Below are positions 18,488 to 28,509 of a DNA stretch of 64,000 nt, in pieces. The position numbers and the translations under genes are program-made. The DNA comes from Alistipes megaguti. Lineage in GTDB: Bacteria; Bacteroidota; Bacteroidia; Bacteroidales; Rikenellaceae. The notes beneath the pieces were generated by a model. It was not told the DNA's origin. It ran no database searches and saw only the letters and a list, made by a program, of their open reading frames with translations. Numbering within the stretch: position 1 is the stretch's first letter; each line of letters opens with the position of its first letter. Where the stretch lies: positions 3,206,863 to 3,270,862 of the forward strand of contig NZ_LR027382.1 in NCBI RefSeq assembly GCF_900604385.1. The letters run 5' to 3'.

Positions 18488-21400
18488 GATTTTCTGGTCT
18501 CTTTTTTGGTCTCTTTATCCTGATTCTGCTTCAAATGGTTCGTCTTGAGGAACTCGGCCGGCGACATGTGGTACTGTTCGCGGAAGCAGCGGCTGAAGTA
18601 GCCCGGATCCGAGAAGCCCACCTTGTAGGCCACCTCCGATACGGAGAACTGCCCCGTGCGCAGCAGCATCTGTGCCTTGGTGATGCGGTACTCCTTGATC
18701 AGTTCGACGGGCGACTTGCCCGTGAGGCTCTTCAGCTTGTTGTACATCGTCGTGCGCCCCACGCCCAGGTGCGAGGCCAGCTGGTCGATCGTCAGTTCGG
18801 AATTCTCGATGTTCTCCCCGAGCCACGACATCACATCCCGCAGGAACTCCTCGTCGCGGTCCGTAACGACCACATCCTCAACCGCCAGCTCGACCACCTT
18901 GTTGCGGGCCGACTGCGTCGAGAAGCGTTCGAACAGCGTCCGCCGCTGCGTAAGCAGGTTGTCGATGCGCGCCAGCAGCAGCTCGATGCTGAACGGCTTG
19001 GTGATGTAGCCGTCGGCGCCGAACTCCATGGCCTTCACCCGGTCGTCGGGCGAGTGGCGCGCCGTGAGCATGATGATCGGCAGGTGGCTCATCGTGAAGT
19101 CGTGGCGCACCTTGTCGATCAGTTCGATGCCGTCCATGCGGGGCATCATCAGGTCCGTGACGATGATGTCGGGCTGTTCGCTGCGGATCTTCTCGAGCGC
19201 CTCGACGCCGTCGTCGGCCTCCACGACGTGGTACGTGTCGATCAGGCTGTTGTACATGAAGATCCGCAGCTCGCGGTTGTCCTCCACGAGCAGGATCTTC
19301 TGTGCATCCTTCGGCGGCCGTACGTCCGTGCGGCGCTGGCTGTCGGCCGACGTGTAGTCGCTCACCATGTAATTGTTGCGATGGCTGTGTCCGTGGCCGT
19401 CGGCCTCGCTGCCCGCCTGCGAGAAGTCGATCTGCTCCATGCCGAAGTGGGCGTTGCCCAGCCGCAACCGCACGGTGAAGGCCGCACCTTCGCCCGGACG
19501 GCTCTCCACCGAGATCTCGCCGTGGTGCAGTTCGACGATGTCGCGGCACAACGACAGGCCAATGCCCGACCCCTTCATCGATCGGTCGACGGCCCGCGAT
19601 GCCTGCGCAAAGCGTTCGAAGATCTGCTCCTGCTTGTCCTTCGGGATGCCGATGCCCGTGTCGCGCACGGTCAGCAGCACCCGCTCCTCGGCCTCGCGCA
19701 GCGAGAGAATCACCTCGATGCGACCGCCGTCGGGCGTGAACTTCATGGCGTTGGACAGCAGGTTGTAGACGACGCTCTCCATGCGTTCCGGGTCGACCCA
19801 CACCAGCACCGAGCGGCTCGAGACCGTGAACAGCAGCTCGATCCGCCGCTCGGAGGCCATCTCGCGGAAGTCATCCAGCGCATCCTCCACGAGCGGCACC
19901 AGATCCACGCGCGAGATCTTCAACTCCATCTTGTTCTTGACGATCTTGCGGAAATCCAGCAGCTGGTTGATCAGCGTCAGCATGCGTTTGGCGTTGCGGT
20001 GGGCCAGCGTGAGGCTCGTCTCGCCGCGCGGCGAGAGCTGGTCGTGCTTGCGCACATCCTCGATGCCGCCCAGAATGAGCGTCAGCGGGGTGCGCAGCTC
20101 GTGCGAGATGTTCGTGAAGAAGCGCAGCTTCAGATCCGTCATGTTCTGCTCGACGCTCGCCTCGCGGCGGATCCGCATCACGGAGGCGGCAATGCGGAAG
20201 GCGATGACCAGCACCGCCAGCACCGCCAGCACGTAGAGCGTCTTGGCCCACCACGTCAGCCACAGCGGAGGCAGCACCTCGATCTCGATCGAGATCCCCT
20301 CGTCGGCCGTATCGGCGTTGCCGACGAAGGCCTTGACATGGAAACGGTATTTGCCGATCGGCACGTTGGAGTACGACGCGCGGTTGATCGTTCCCGAGAT
20401 GTTCCAGTCCTGGTCGTACCCCTCGAGGCGGTACATGTAGCCCACCTCGTGCTGGATCGAGAAGTTCAGCGTGGCGAACTCCACGCGGAAATTCGAGAAG
20501 TTGTAGGGTAAAACCACCCGGCCGGCCTCCGGGACGGCTACTTCGAGCGGAGCGTCCTTGCCGACCCGCGCCGGTTTGTTGCGCACGTCGAAACCCGTGA
20601 AACGCAGCCGGTAGTCGATCTTCTCGGAGAGCATCTCCCCGGGGCTGAAGCGGTAGAGCTGACGCCCGCCGGCGAAGTAGACGTCGCCCAGCGGCGAGGT
20701 GAGCGCCGTGGCCTCGCTGAAGATCTCGTTGCGGTGTTCGTCGTAGACGTAGTAGTTCGAGAAGAGGTGGCGCGAGGGGTCGAAGCGCGAGACGGCGTTG
20801 TGGGTCGAGACCCAGATGTCACCCCGCCGGTCCTCGGTCAGCGCCATGCAGATGTTGCTGGCCAGACCGTACGAACGGTCGTAGCAGTGGAAGTGCGGAA
20901 GCCCCACGCTGTCGTAACCCGTGATGAGGTTCAGTCCGCCGCCGAAGGTCGCCAGCCAGATCCGCCCCTTCGAATCCTTGAGCATGTGGATGATGTCGTT
21001 GTTGCCCAGCGAGGTCGTGTCGCCCGGGATCTTCTGCATCAGGCGGAAGCGCATCTCGCGCGGCGGCAGACTCGGATCGAAGAGCAGCAGTCCGTCGACC
21101 GTCGCGGCGAACATCCGCTCCGCACCGTCGCACAGCAGCCACCGCACGCGCCCCGCCTCGTCGAGCGGATAGTGCGACAACTGGTTCCCGGCGTGGATGA
21201 AGCGGCTCCCGGCAGGATCCTCCAGCAGGTTGATGCCGCCGCCGTAGGTGGCCACCCAGATCCGCCCCCGCGTATCGATCTCGACGCAGTAGATCTGGTC
21301 ATCGCTCAGCGAATAGGCCTCCGCGTCGGAGTGGGTGAAGTGCGTCACCGCATAGTCATCCGTTCCCTTCGGCGTCAGCCGGTAGAGGCCTTCGCCCTTG

Positions 21401-22902
21401 GTACCCACCCAGATACGCCCTTCGGCATCCTCCCTGAGCGCATAGATCATGCCCGTGCCGGCTCCCTGCTGCGGCAGCGTGTAGACCGGGCGGTTCGAGG
21501 CGTCGAAGGCCGTCAGTTCGCCGTCGCGCGTCCCGACCCACATCCGTCCCCGGCGGTCGGTCATCAGCGCGCGGATCTCCCCCGACAACGGATTCGACGA
21601 CTTGGCGTCGAGCGTCAGTACATCGGCCGGCTGCTGCAGCAGCACCGCCTTGCGCAGTCCCCGTTCGTTGTAGGTCGACAGCCACAGCACGTTGTCGTGC
21701 ACGTCGAAACGCACCACGGCATTGGTCATCCGGCAGTCGGGCTGCTCCGGATCGTTGTAGAAGGGTTCGATGCGGTCGTTCTTGCGGTCGTAGTAGCCGA
21801 AGCCCCAATTGTTCATCTTGATCCACAGCCGGCCGCCGCTCTCGGCGATCTTCGGAATCGTATCCAGGTAGTAGGAGACCGTATAGGGCTTCTGCTCGAA
21901 GTGTTTGTAGTCGTCCGATGCGGGGTTGTAGCGCGTGATGCCCGTCTCGGGGGTGGTCACCCAGACGATACCGTGCGAATCGGTGGCCAGGGCCCGGATC
22001 CGTCGCGGGCGGTGGCCCTTCGGATCGAGCCGCTCGAGACGGTCGCCGCCCACGCGGTAGAGTTCACCCGTGCGGCTGCCGGCGTAGATGCGCTGGCGCA
22101 CCGTGTCGGCCGTGATGGCCGTCAGCGGCGAACTGCCGCCGCCGAGGCGTTCGATCCCCGTACCGTCGATCCCGCAACGGACGATCTCCGAGGGCATCAG
22201 GCAGTAGACGTGCGTCGAATCGGCCGCAAAGTCGAATCCCGGAGCCTCGGACTGGCAGAGGACCCGCAGCGTATCCGCATCGGCTGGGAGGTAATGCAGC
22301 CCGCCCCCGGAGGAGGCCAGCCACGTACCGCCCCGGGCATCGAGATAGAGTGCCGTGACGTCGCCGCCCAGCTCGTCGCACGTATGGAAGGCCGTCACGC
22401 GAACCGGCGACTCGTCGGCCGCATCCTCGAAGCGGATCGCCCCGACGCCGGCCACGGCCACCCACGTGCCGCCCCGCCGGTCGTGACGGCAGAAAAGCGT
22501 CCGGTAGTGGTTCGAATCGAGACCGTCGATCAGCGACACCACATCCTCGAACTGCTCCGTATAGCGGTTCAGGCGATAGACGTGCAGGTTGTAGGTCGTG
22601 AACCAGAGGTGGCCGTTCGCATCCTCGCTCACCGAAATGAAGCGGTGGTGGGCCAGCGGCGAGAAGTCGCCCGGCGTGGTGCTGAAGTTCTTGAACGTAT
22701 AACCGTCGAAACGGCTCACGCCGTACCACGTGCAGATCCATACGAAGCCCCGCGAATCGGTATAGATGTCGGCGATGCGGTCGTGGGTCATGCCGTCAAG
22801 CGTCGAGTAGGTACGGAAAAGACTCTGCGGTGGCGCCGCCGCAAAAAGAGACGGGATGGCAGCGGCAACCGCCAGCAACAGAGTAACAAGAAGTCGTTTC
22901 AT
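18484..22902 (-). CDS. Hybrid two-component system sensor/regulator (HTCS)
   Basis: The 1472-residue product has a signal peptide (to about 22), two-component propeller repeats (about 30-790; repeated GxxWVGT/GRIWVAT strands) and a Y_Y_Y domain (about 800-870). A transmembrane helix follows near 884-910 (LWLTWWAKTLYVLAVLAVL). Next come a histidine kinase with ISHELRTPLTL (about H932), an ATPase domain (DTGIGIP), a receiver domain with VTDLMMPRMDG (Asp about 1250), and an AraC-type HTH (about 1370-1465). It is the periplasmic oligosaccharide sensor and DNA-binding activator of the pectin locus. It is encoded in line with the enzyme genes it probably controls. Confidence 0.97.
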   Translation of the reverse strand: MKRLLVTLLLAVAAAIPSLFAAAPPQSLFRTYSTLDGMTHDRIADIYTDSRGFVWICTWYGVSRFDGYTFKNFSTTPGDFSPLAHHRFISVSEDANGHLWFTTYNLHVYRLNRYTEQFEDVVSLIDGLDSNHYRTLFCRHDRRGGTWVAVAGVGAIRFEDAADESPVRVTAFHTCDELGGDVTALYLDARGGTWLASSGGGLHYLPADADTLRVLCQSEAPGFDFAADSTHVYCLMPSEIVRCGIDGTGIERLGGGSSPLTAITADTVRQRIYAGSRTGELYRVGGDRLERLDPKGHRPRRIRALATDSHGIVWVTTPETGITRYNPASDDYKHFEQKPYTVSYYLDTIPKIAESGGRLWIKMNNWGFGYYDRKNDRIEPFYNDPEQPDCRMTNAVVRFDVHDNVLWLSTYNERGLRKAVLLQQPADVLTLDAKSSNPLSGEIRALMTDRRGRMWVGTRDGELTAFDASNRPVYTLPQQGAGTGMIYALREDAEGRIWVGTKGEGLYRLTPKGTDDYAVTHFTHSDAEAYSLSDDQIYCVEIDTRGRIWVATYGGGINLLEDPAGSRFIHAGNQLSHYPLDEAGRVRWLLCDGAERMFAATVDGLLLFDPSLPPREMRFRLMQKIPGDTTSLGNNDIIHMLKDSKGRIWLATFGGGLNLITGYDSVGLPHFHCYDRSYGLASNICMALTEDRRGDIWVSTHNAVSRFDPSRHLFSNYYVYDEHRNEIFSEATALTSPLGDVYFAGGRQLYRFSPGEMLSEKIDYRLRFTGFDVRNKPARVGKDAPLEVAVPEAGRVVLPYNFSNFRVEFATLNFSIQHEVGYMYRLEGYDQDWNISGTINRASYSNVPIGKYRFHVKAFVGNADTADEGISIEIEVLPPLWLTWWAKTLYVLAVLAVLVIAFRIAASVMRIRREASVEQNMTDLKLRFFTNISHELRTPLTLILGGIEDVRKHDQLSPRGETSLTLAHRNAKRMLTLINQLLDFRKIVKNKMELKISRVDLVPLVEDALDDFREMASERRIELLFTVSSRSVLVWVDPERMESVVYNLLSNAMKFTPDGGRIEVILSLREAEERVLLTVRDTGIGIPKDKQEQIFERFAQASRAVDRSMKGSGIGLSLCRDIVELHHGEISVESRPGEGAAFTVRLRLGNAHFGMEQIDFSQAGSEADGHGHSHRNNYMVSDYTSADSQRRTDVRPPKDAQKILLVEDNRELRIFMYNSLIDTYHVVEADDGVEALEKIRSEQPDIIVTDLMMPRMDGIELIDKVRHDFTMSHLPIIMLTARHSPDDRVKAMEFGADGYITKPFSIELLLARIDNLLTQRRTLFERFSTQSARNKVVELAVEDVVVTDRDEEFLRDVMSWLGENIENSELTIDQLASHLGVGRTTMYNKLKSLTGKSPVELIKEYRITKAQMLLRTGQFSVSEVAYKVGFSDPGYFSRCFREQYHMSPAEFLKTNHLKQNQDKETKKETRKS

Positions 22903-23028
22903 GGTCGGTAGTCAGCCCCTTCGGGGAGGTGTCGCCCCGGTCGGGAATATCGGTTTCAGAGGGTTCACGGGTCACTTTGCCCGCGAATCCGAAGCTAAAT
23001 GTACAAAAAAATCCGGTCTTTTCCAACC

Positions 23029-24648
23029 TCAGCGGTCGAAATCGGCGATAGCCTGCCGGGCTTCGCGTGCGGAGAGCTGCCGCGACCATCCGACGCGCGC
23101 CTTCGGGGCGGCACCGGGCCCCTCGCAGGCATACTCGCCGTAACGGACCGTACGGCGGGCGCGGGGTTTGTCCCAGTCGTGCCACCCTTCGGGGCGGATA
23201 TGACCGCCGAGCCAGCATCGGAGGAAGAGCGTCTGCGCATAGTCGCGCCACGGACGCCCCAGCCAGCAGGAAGTCACCCCCTCGTCGGCCGTCAGGCGGC
23301 ACTCCTCGAAGATCATCCCGCAACGCTGCCCGCGGCAGGTCGAGGCGGCCGTCACGTAGGAGTCGGCCTTCGAACGGATCTCGCACCGCCGGAACAGCGC
23401 CGCCGCCGAGCCGAAGATGAAGTCGGTCGTCCCCTCGATGTAGCACCCTTCGAAGCGGATACGGGCATTCTCCGCCACGCGTTCGCCGTCGCGGTTGCCC
23501 ACGCCGTAGAGGTAGAGCGTATCCTGATTGCCCAGGAAACGGCAGCCGATGAAGCGGAGGTTCGTGGCCAGGCACTGCACCGCCACGGCCTGCCCGACGC
23601 GTCCGGCCGTGTTCTCGAAGGTCATGTGGCGCACCGTCCACCCCTCACCGCCAAAGTAGACGGTCGAGGAGCCCGACGTCCCGAGCCGATGGCCCGTCGG
23701 GCCCGTTTCGGAGGCATGGTCGTCCCACGAGACCGTCACGGCGCCGCGTCCCGTAAGGGCCACCAATCGTTTGGTGGCCGGAATGGAGATCTTCTCCCGA
23801 TAGACCCCTTCACAGACGACAATACGCGTCGTGTCGCGGCCGAAGTCCGGAACGGCGGCCACGGCCTCCGTCAGGGTGAAAAAGTCCCCCGAACCATCCC
23901 GGGCCACCGTAAAATCCGACCCGACAAGGTGCCGGCCCAGCTCCGGAAGCGTGGCGGGCAGCTGTGCGGCAATCAGCCGCGCCACGGTCCGCGCCCCGCG
24001 GACGTTGAGATGCGTATTGTCCTCACGACCGTCGGGCCACCGCGGACAGGTGCCCGCCTCGACCCACACGAAAAAGTTCCGCGAAGCCGCGTCGCCCAGC
24101 CCCTCGATCCACGTGCGGGTCAGCCGCTCGGCGTCGATCAGCGGCGTGTGCTCTTCGGCCGCTGTGCGGCGTGCGGCATCGAGGTAGGCGCCGTGCGTAT
24201 CGTCGAGCCGTCCGTCGGTGAAGTGGCGCCGCACCACCGAGGTCAGCACCACCGGCCGGGCTCCCCGTTCGCGCGCCTCGCGGATGTAGCGCCGCAGATT
24301 CTCCGCATACGCCTCGGGCAGGGCATAACGGGTCGAGTCGTTCTGTTTCTGATCGTTGTGGCCGAACTGGATGAAGAGGTAGTCCCCCTCGCGCAGATCG
24401 GACAGCACCTCGGTCCAGTGTCCCTCATCGCGAAACGACTTGGTCGAGCGGCCGTTCAGCGCATGGTTCAGCACCTCGACCCCCTCGTCGAAGAGCGGCT
24501 CGAACATCTGCCCCCAGCCCCGTTCGGGATTCTCCCCGGCGAGATCCTTCGTCGCACAGGTCGAGTCGCCGATCAGGTGGATGCGCAACGGCGCCGCCGA
24601 CGTCGTCAAAGCCGCCAGCACCCCTATCAACATCAAAAGTCGTTTCAT
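23029..24648 (-). CDS. Two-domain pectin esterase: CE12-like SGNH acetylesterase fused to CE8 pectin methylesterase
   Basis: The 539-residue exported protein (signal ends LTTSAAP) starts with an SGNH hydrolase. GDST holds Ser29, FGHNDQ is block III, and DNTHLNVRGA contains the Asp/His pair, as in rhamnogalacturonan acetylesterases (CE12). From about residue 244 (DFTVARDGSGDF) it is a CE8 pectinesterase with GQAVAVQ, GNQDTLY (Asp near 374), TTDFIFGSA (Asp near 406) and LGRPWRDYA (Arg). It therefore should remove both acetyl and methyl groups from pectin. The ATG at 24646-24648 precedes the signal peptide; the in-frame start at 24702 adds a non-signal extension. Confidence 0.93.
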   Translation of the reverse strand: MKRLLMLIGVLAALTTSAAPLRIHLIGDSTCATKDLAGENPERGWGQMFEPLFDEGVEVLNHALNGRSTKSFRDEGHWTEVLSDLREGDYLFIQFGHNDQKQNDSTRYALPEAYAENLRRYIREARERGARPVVLTSVVRRHFTDGRLDDTHGAYLDAARRTAAEEHTPLIDAERLTRTWIEGLGDAASRNFFVWVEAGTCPRWPDGREDNTHLNVRGARTVARLIAAQLPATLPELGRHLVGSDFTVARDGSGDFFTLTEAVAAVPDFGRDTTRIVVCEGVYREKISIPATKRLVALTGRGAVTVSWDDHASETGPTGHRLGTSGSSTVYFGGEGWTVRHMTFENTAGRVGQAVAVQCLATNLRFIGCRFLGNQDTLYLYGVGNRDGERVAENARIRFEGCYIEGTTDFIFGSAAALFRRCEIRSKADSYVTAASTCRGQRCGMIFEECRLTADEGVTSCWLGRPWRDYAQTLFLRCWLGGHIRPEGWHDWDKPRARRTVRYGEYACEGPGAAPKARVGWSRQLSAREARQAIADFDR

Positions 24649-24733
24649 CCGTTCGTCCGTTTTCGGTCCCGGGGGACAAGATTCGGGTGCGGACCTCCGC
24701 ACCCGAATCCCGTACGACCGTCATCGTATCCAA

Positions 24734-26659
24734 TCAATTGAGCACCGTATAGTTGCCACCCTCGACCTGGGCCTTGGTGATGTCGCGCACCAGGTAGTGG
24801 AGATAGACCTCCAGATTGGTATAGAGTCCCTGCGGATCGAGCGTCTTCGCCTTGCCGTCCGCAGCGTTGTTCTTGTCCAGACCGAAGAGCTCCTCATAGT
24901 AGTCGGGGATGCCGTCGCCGTCGCTGTCCGTGGCGGCACGGGCGATCTGCTCGTCGGTAGCCGTCAGCTCGGGCCATCCGTCCACGGCCGACTGCGTGTC
25001 GATGATACCGCCCGTCGAGCCGTTGCCGCCGTCGTTGATCGTCGCACCGCCCGACCGCGCATCGTTCACCGCACGCTGATCCACCGCATCGCGGCTCAGC
25101 GAAGCGCCGCCGTAGGAGAGAATGGCATCGAACGCTTCCCGGGCACTGTGCGTGGTCGTATAGCAGGAGCGGCCGTCCGACGTAATGGAAAGTGCAGCCG
25201 GCTGGCGGAACGTCCCGGTGGCATCCTTTGCGTAGGTGTCAAACGACTTCTTGTCCTTGTCGTAGATGCCCGTGTAGTTGTCCGTCGAGAAGGCGGCCTG
25301 CGAACCGTCACGCTTCAGGTAGAGGTTGCCGTCGGCGTAGATCCGCGGCATGATCTCCTCGTAGCTGTAGCCGTACGAAGCGCAACTGCTGCAGCTGTTG
25401 CCGTAGGCCGCGAAGAAGTACTTGTTGCTCTTCGACGCGGGACCCTCCTTGTAGTAGTTGTTCACCATGTTGAGCCAGCACAGCTCGCCGCCGTAGCAGC
25501 TCTCGCTCTGGCCCCAGTTGTAGATCGCGTTGTTGCGGAAGTCGACGTGACCGTGGTACTGCTCGATGATCGAGGCGTTGTTCTTGTCGTAGACGTACGG
25601 GTGGTCGAAACGCGGGTTGCGGCTCACGTGGTGGGCCAGCAGATTGTGGTGGAACGAGGCGTCCTTGCCGCCCCAGATGCCGCCGTAGCCATGTTCGCCC
25701 TTCGCGTGAACCGAGTTGCAGAGGCTTTCGGAGATGATGCACCACTGCATCGTGAAGTTGCGGTTGGCGTAGAGCGACGCACACTCGTCCGTGCACCACG
25801 ACATCGAGCAGTGGTCGATCACGATGTTGGCGTGGTAGCGGCCGCCCAGCGCATCGTCCTCGGTCTTGGTCGTATCGCCCATGCGGAAGCGCAGGTAGCG
25901 GATGATGATGTTGTCGCCCTGCAGCTCGACCGTATAGTTGCGGATGCAGATGCCGTCGCCCGGGGCCGTCTGCCCGGCGATGGTCAGATTACTGCTCGTG
26001 ATCTTGAGCTTCGAGTTCAGGGCGATGGTGCCGGCCACGTCGAAGACGATCGTGCGGTTCGACTTGCTCACCGCGTCACGGAACGACCCCGCACCGCTGT
26101 CGTTGAGGTTCGTCACGTGGTAGACCTCGCCGCCGCGGCCGCCCGTCGCGTACATGCCGCCGCCCTCGGCTCCCGGGAAGGCGCGCACCACGCCGTCGTT
26201 CTCGTTGGCCAGCGGAAGGCCGAACATCGAACCGTCGCCCGGCTGCGTATCGTCCGGTTCGTCGGGATCGGGCTCCGGGCCCTCACTCGTGAAGGAGACG
26301 AACTCCGAGAAGGGCGAATCCTGCCACTCGCTGGTCCCGACGGGCGATGTCGCCCGCACACGCACCCGGTAGCTTTCGCCCTCGGTCAGTTCGAAATCAT
26401 GCGACGTGTAACGCGTCGTGGCCGTCTCTGCAGGCGACGCCGCCTCGCCGCGGTAGAATTCGTAGGTATAGCGCACGTTGGTGACCTGCTCGGAGAGGCT
26501 CCACTGCACGTTGGCCGTCAGCTCCTTCACCGTTACGCTCACCGTCGGGACCGGCAATACCCGGCCCCCGCCATCGAGCGTCTCTTCGGCGGAGTTGCTG
26601 CTGCAGGCCCCCACGCAGAACAGGACACTCAGTCCCAAATAGGAAAAGAAACGATTCAT
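24734..26659 (-). CDS. PL1-like pectate lyase lipoprotein with N-terminal Fn3-like domain
   Basis: The 641-residue product has a lipoprotein signal (CVGACSSNSAEE) and an Fn3-like domain (about 40-125). A right-handed beta-helix follows (about 155-500) with FPGAEGGGMYATGGRGG, the usual start of bacterial PL1 pectate lyases, then NIVIDHCSMSWCTDE and FHHNLLAHHVSRNPRFD. The C-terminus contains a calcium-binding-like DSDGDGIPDYYEE. It should cleave polygalacturonate by beta-elimination at the cell surface, supplying GH105 substrates. It is 30 bp upstream of GH28 product codons in the same transcription direction. Confidence 0.92.
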   Translation of the reverse strand: MNRFFSYLGLSVLFCVGACSSNSAEETLDGGGRVLPVPTVSVTVKELTANVQWSLSEQVTNVRYTYEFYRGEAASPAETATTRYTSHDFELTEGESYRVRVRATSPVGTSEWQDSPFSEFVSFTSEGPEPDPDEPDDTQPGDGSMFGLPLANENDGVVRAFPGAEGGGMYATGGRGGEVYHVTNLNDSGAGSFRDAVSKSNRTIVFDVAGTIALNSKLKITSSNLTIAGQTAPGDGICIRNYTVELQGDNIIIRYLRFRMGDTTKTEDDALGGRYHANIVIDHCSMSWCTDECASLYANRNFTMQWCIISESLCNSVHAKGEHGYGGIWGGKDASFHHNLLAHHVSRNPRFDHPYVYDKNNASIIEQYHGHVDFRNNAIYNWGQSESCYGGELCWLNMVNNYYKEGPASKSNKYFFAAYGNSCSSCASYGYSYEEIMPRIYADGNLYLKRDGSQAAFSTDNYTGIYDKDKKSFDTYAKDATGTFRQPAALSITSDGRSCYTTTHSAREAFDAILSYGGASLSRDAVDQRAVNDARSGGATINDGGNGSTGGIIDTQSAVDGWPELTATDEQIARAATDSDGDGIPDYYEELFGLDKNNAADGKAKTLDPQGLYTNLEVYLHYLVRDITKAQVEGGNYTVLN

Positions 26660-26687
26660 AGTTCGATTATCGGTTTTGTTTTACGTT

Positions 26688-28370
26688 TTATCGGTTAATG
26701 GCCACCTGCCCGGCGGAAGTCTCCGAAAGGGAGGCGTTGGACGCCGCAATGTGCGGCGAACGGATCTCCACGTCGCGGTTGCGGCTGCCCGTGACCTGCA
26801 GCGCCGTCGGAAGCCCCGCGGGGCAGGTGAAATTCTCGACGCGGAGGCTCTTCACGTTGTTGAGCATCAGCGCCGGGCCCTCCTCGGGGATGATCTGCAC
26901 GTCGCGCAGCACAACGTCCGTCGACTCGTTGATCCGGGCGCCCGTCCGGGCGTAGATATGCGTATTCTCGACCGTCACGTGTTCGACGTTCATCTCCGGA
27001 AGACCGTTGAAGTACATCGCACGGCGCGCCCCGCGGCACCAGACGTTCCGGATGTGGATGTTGCGGAAGGCCGGCGTCGTCTCGTCGACGGGTTTCGGCT
27101 CGAGATCCGCGGCTGCGGCCGATCCGCCCTCGGCTAAAGCCTCCGAGGCCGACTTGCCCCCGTAGAAGAGGTCGAACAGCAGCGGCTCCTGCAAGATGTT
27201 GTTCATCGTGATATCCTCGATCCAGATGTTCTCGACCACCCCGCCGCGGCCGCGCGTCGACTTGAAGCGCAGTCCGACATCCGTACCCGAGAAGATGCAG
27301 TCGGAAACCAGCACGTTACGCACGCCGCCCGACATCTCGCTCCCGACGACAAAACCGCCGTGACCGTGGAAGACAATGCAGTCCGAGACCAGGATGTTCT
27401 CGCACGGAATGCCGCGCCGACGTCCCGCCTCGTCCTTGCCGCTCTTGATGCAGATGCCGTCGTCACCCACGTCGAAACGCGAGGAGGTCACCACAACGTT
27501 GCGGCACGACTCGATGTCGATGCCGTCGCTGTTCTGTGCGTAGTCCGGGCAGCGAACCGTGATATTGTGGACCGTCAGGTTGGTGCACATGGCCGGATGG
27601 ATGTTCCAGCAGGGGGAGTTCTGGAACGTAACCCCCTCAAGCAGCACGTTTTCGCAGTGGTGCAGCGAGACCATCACCGGACGCAGGAAGTCGTGCATCC
27701 GCTCGAAATCCTCGCGCGTGGTGGCCCACGTCGAGACGTTCTGGTCGGCCCCCGACGTGGCGCCGAACTTGTAACTCTCGGAGGGATACCATGTCTTGCC
27801 GTCGTCGGAGAGAACGCCCCCCGAGGCCAGTTTGGCCTTCCATTCGCGGTCGGTGAGCTTGTCGCGCTTGACGGCCCGCCAGGCATCGCCGTTGCCGTCG
27901 ATCACCCCGCGGCCCGTGATGGCGACATCCTTCGCCCCGCACGCCGAGAGCGGCGACTGGCACCGCAGCGTATTGAGCCCCTCGAAGGTGGTCTCCACGA
28001 GCGGATAGTGCGCGGGATCGTTGTCGAAGACGATCAGGGCATTCTGTTCGAGATGCAGTTCGATATGATCCTTCAGGACGATGGGGCCCGTGTACCAGAC
28101 CCCCTCGGGGACCGTTACGCGGCCGCCGCCCTGCGCCGCCAGCGAATCGATGGCCGCGGCAAAGGCCGTCGTGTTGAGGGTGTGGCCGTCGCCCACCGCC
28201 CCGAAATCAACGATACTGACCGCACGCGCCGGAATCTGCGGCCGGGGGACTGCCGGCATCTCGAAGGGCAGCGCCTCCGGACTCTCGGCCGACGCCCGTT
28301 GCGACGAGCATCCCGCACCCGCCGACATCGCCGCGGCGAGCAGACAGATCGTTACATCCTTGAAGTTCAT
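26688..28370 (-). CDS. GH28 polygalacturonase-family hydrolase
   Basis: The 560-residue lipoprotein (signal MSAGAGCSSQ) shows the GH28 beta-helix motifs in order. VSIVDFGAVGDG is near the N-terminus, then NSDGIDIESC (first catalytic Asp), DDGICIKSGKD (Asp pair), GHGGFVVGSEMSGGV (conserved His/Gly) and RFKSTRGRGG (substrate-binding Arg-x-Lys). It hydrolyses galacturonic acid linkages in pectin. Length is typical for Bacteroidota members. A predicted promoter lies just upstream at 28431. Confidence 0.95.
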   Translation of the reverse strand: MNFKDVTICLLAAAMSAGAGCSSQRASAESPEALPFEMPAVPRPQIPARAVSIVDFGAVGDGHTLNTTAFAAAIDSLAAQGGGRVTVPEGVWYTGPIVLKDHIELHLEQNALIVFDNDPAHYPLVETTFEGLNTLRCQSPLSACGAKDVAITGRGVIDGNGDAWRAVKRDKLTDREWKAKLASGGVLSDDGKTWYPSESYKFGATSGADQNVSTWATTREDFERMHDFLRPVMVSLHHCENVLLEGVTFQNSPCWNIHPAMCTNLTVHNITVRCPDYAQNSDGIDIESCRNVVVTSSRFDVGDDGICIKSGKDEAGRRRGIPCENILVSDCIVFHGHGGFVVGSEMSGGVRNVLVSDCIFSGTDVGLRFKSTRGRGGVVENIWIEDITMNNILQEPLLFDLFYGGKSASEALAEGGSAAAADLEPKPVDETTPAFRNIHIRNVWCRGARRAMYFNGLPEMNVEHVTVENTHIYARTGARINESTDVVLRDVQIIPEEGPALMLNNVKSLRVENFTCPAGLPTALQVTGSRNRDVEIRSPHIAASNASLSETSAGQVAINR

Positions 28371-28430
28371 AAAGCAGGTAGTTTTATTCTGTATACTTGA
28401 AAATTTGCAAATCGGCCCTTTTCAGGTATA

Positions 28431-28438
28431 CAAAAGTA
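28431..28438 (-). promoter_or_regulatory. Predicted -7 box upstream of the GH28 gene
   Basis: On the minus strand this reads TACTTTTG (TAnnTTTG) about 60 bases before the GH28 ATG, in an A/T-rich 139-bp gap. No convincing upstream box was found. Confidence 0.45.
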
Positions 28439-28509
28439 CACATACACCGCCGATCGAACCGGGAATTTTTGACGTAAACGATGTACTTTTATTCAAATCT
28501 ACGGCAAAA

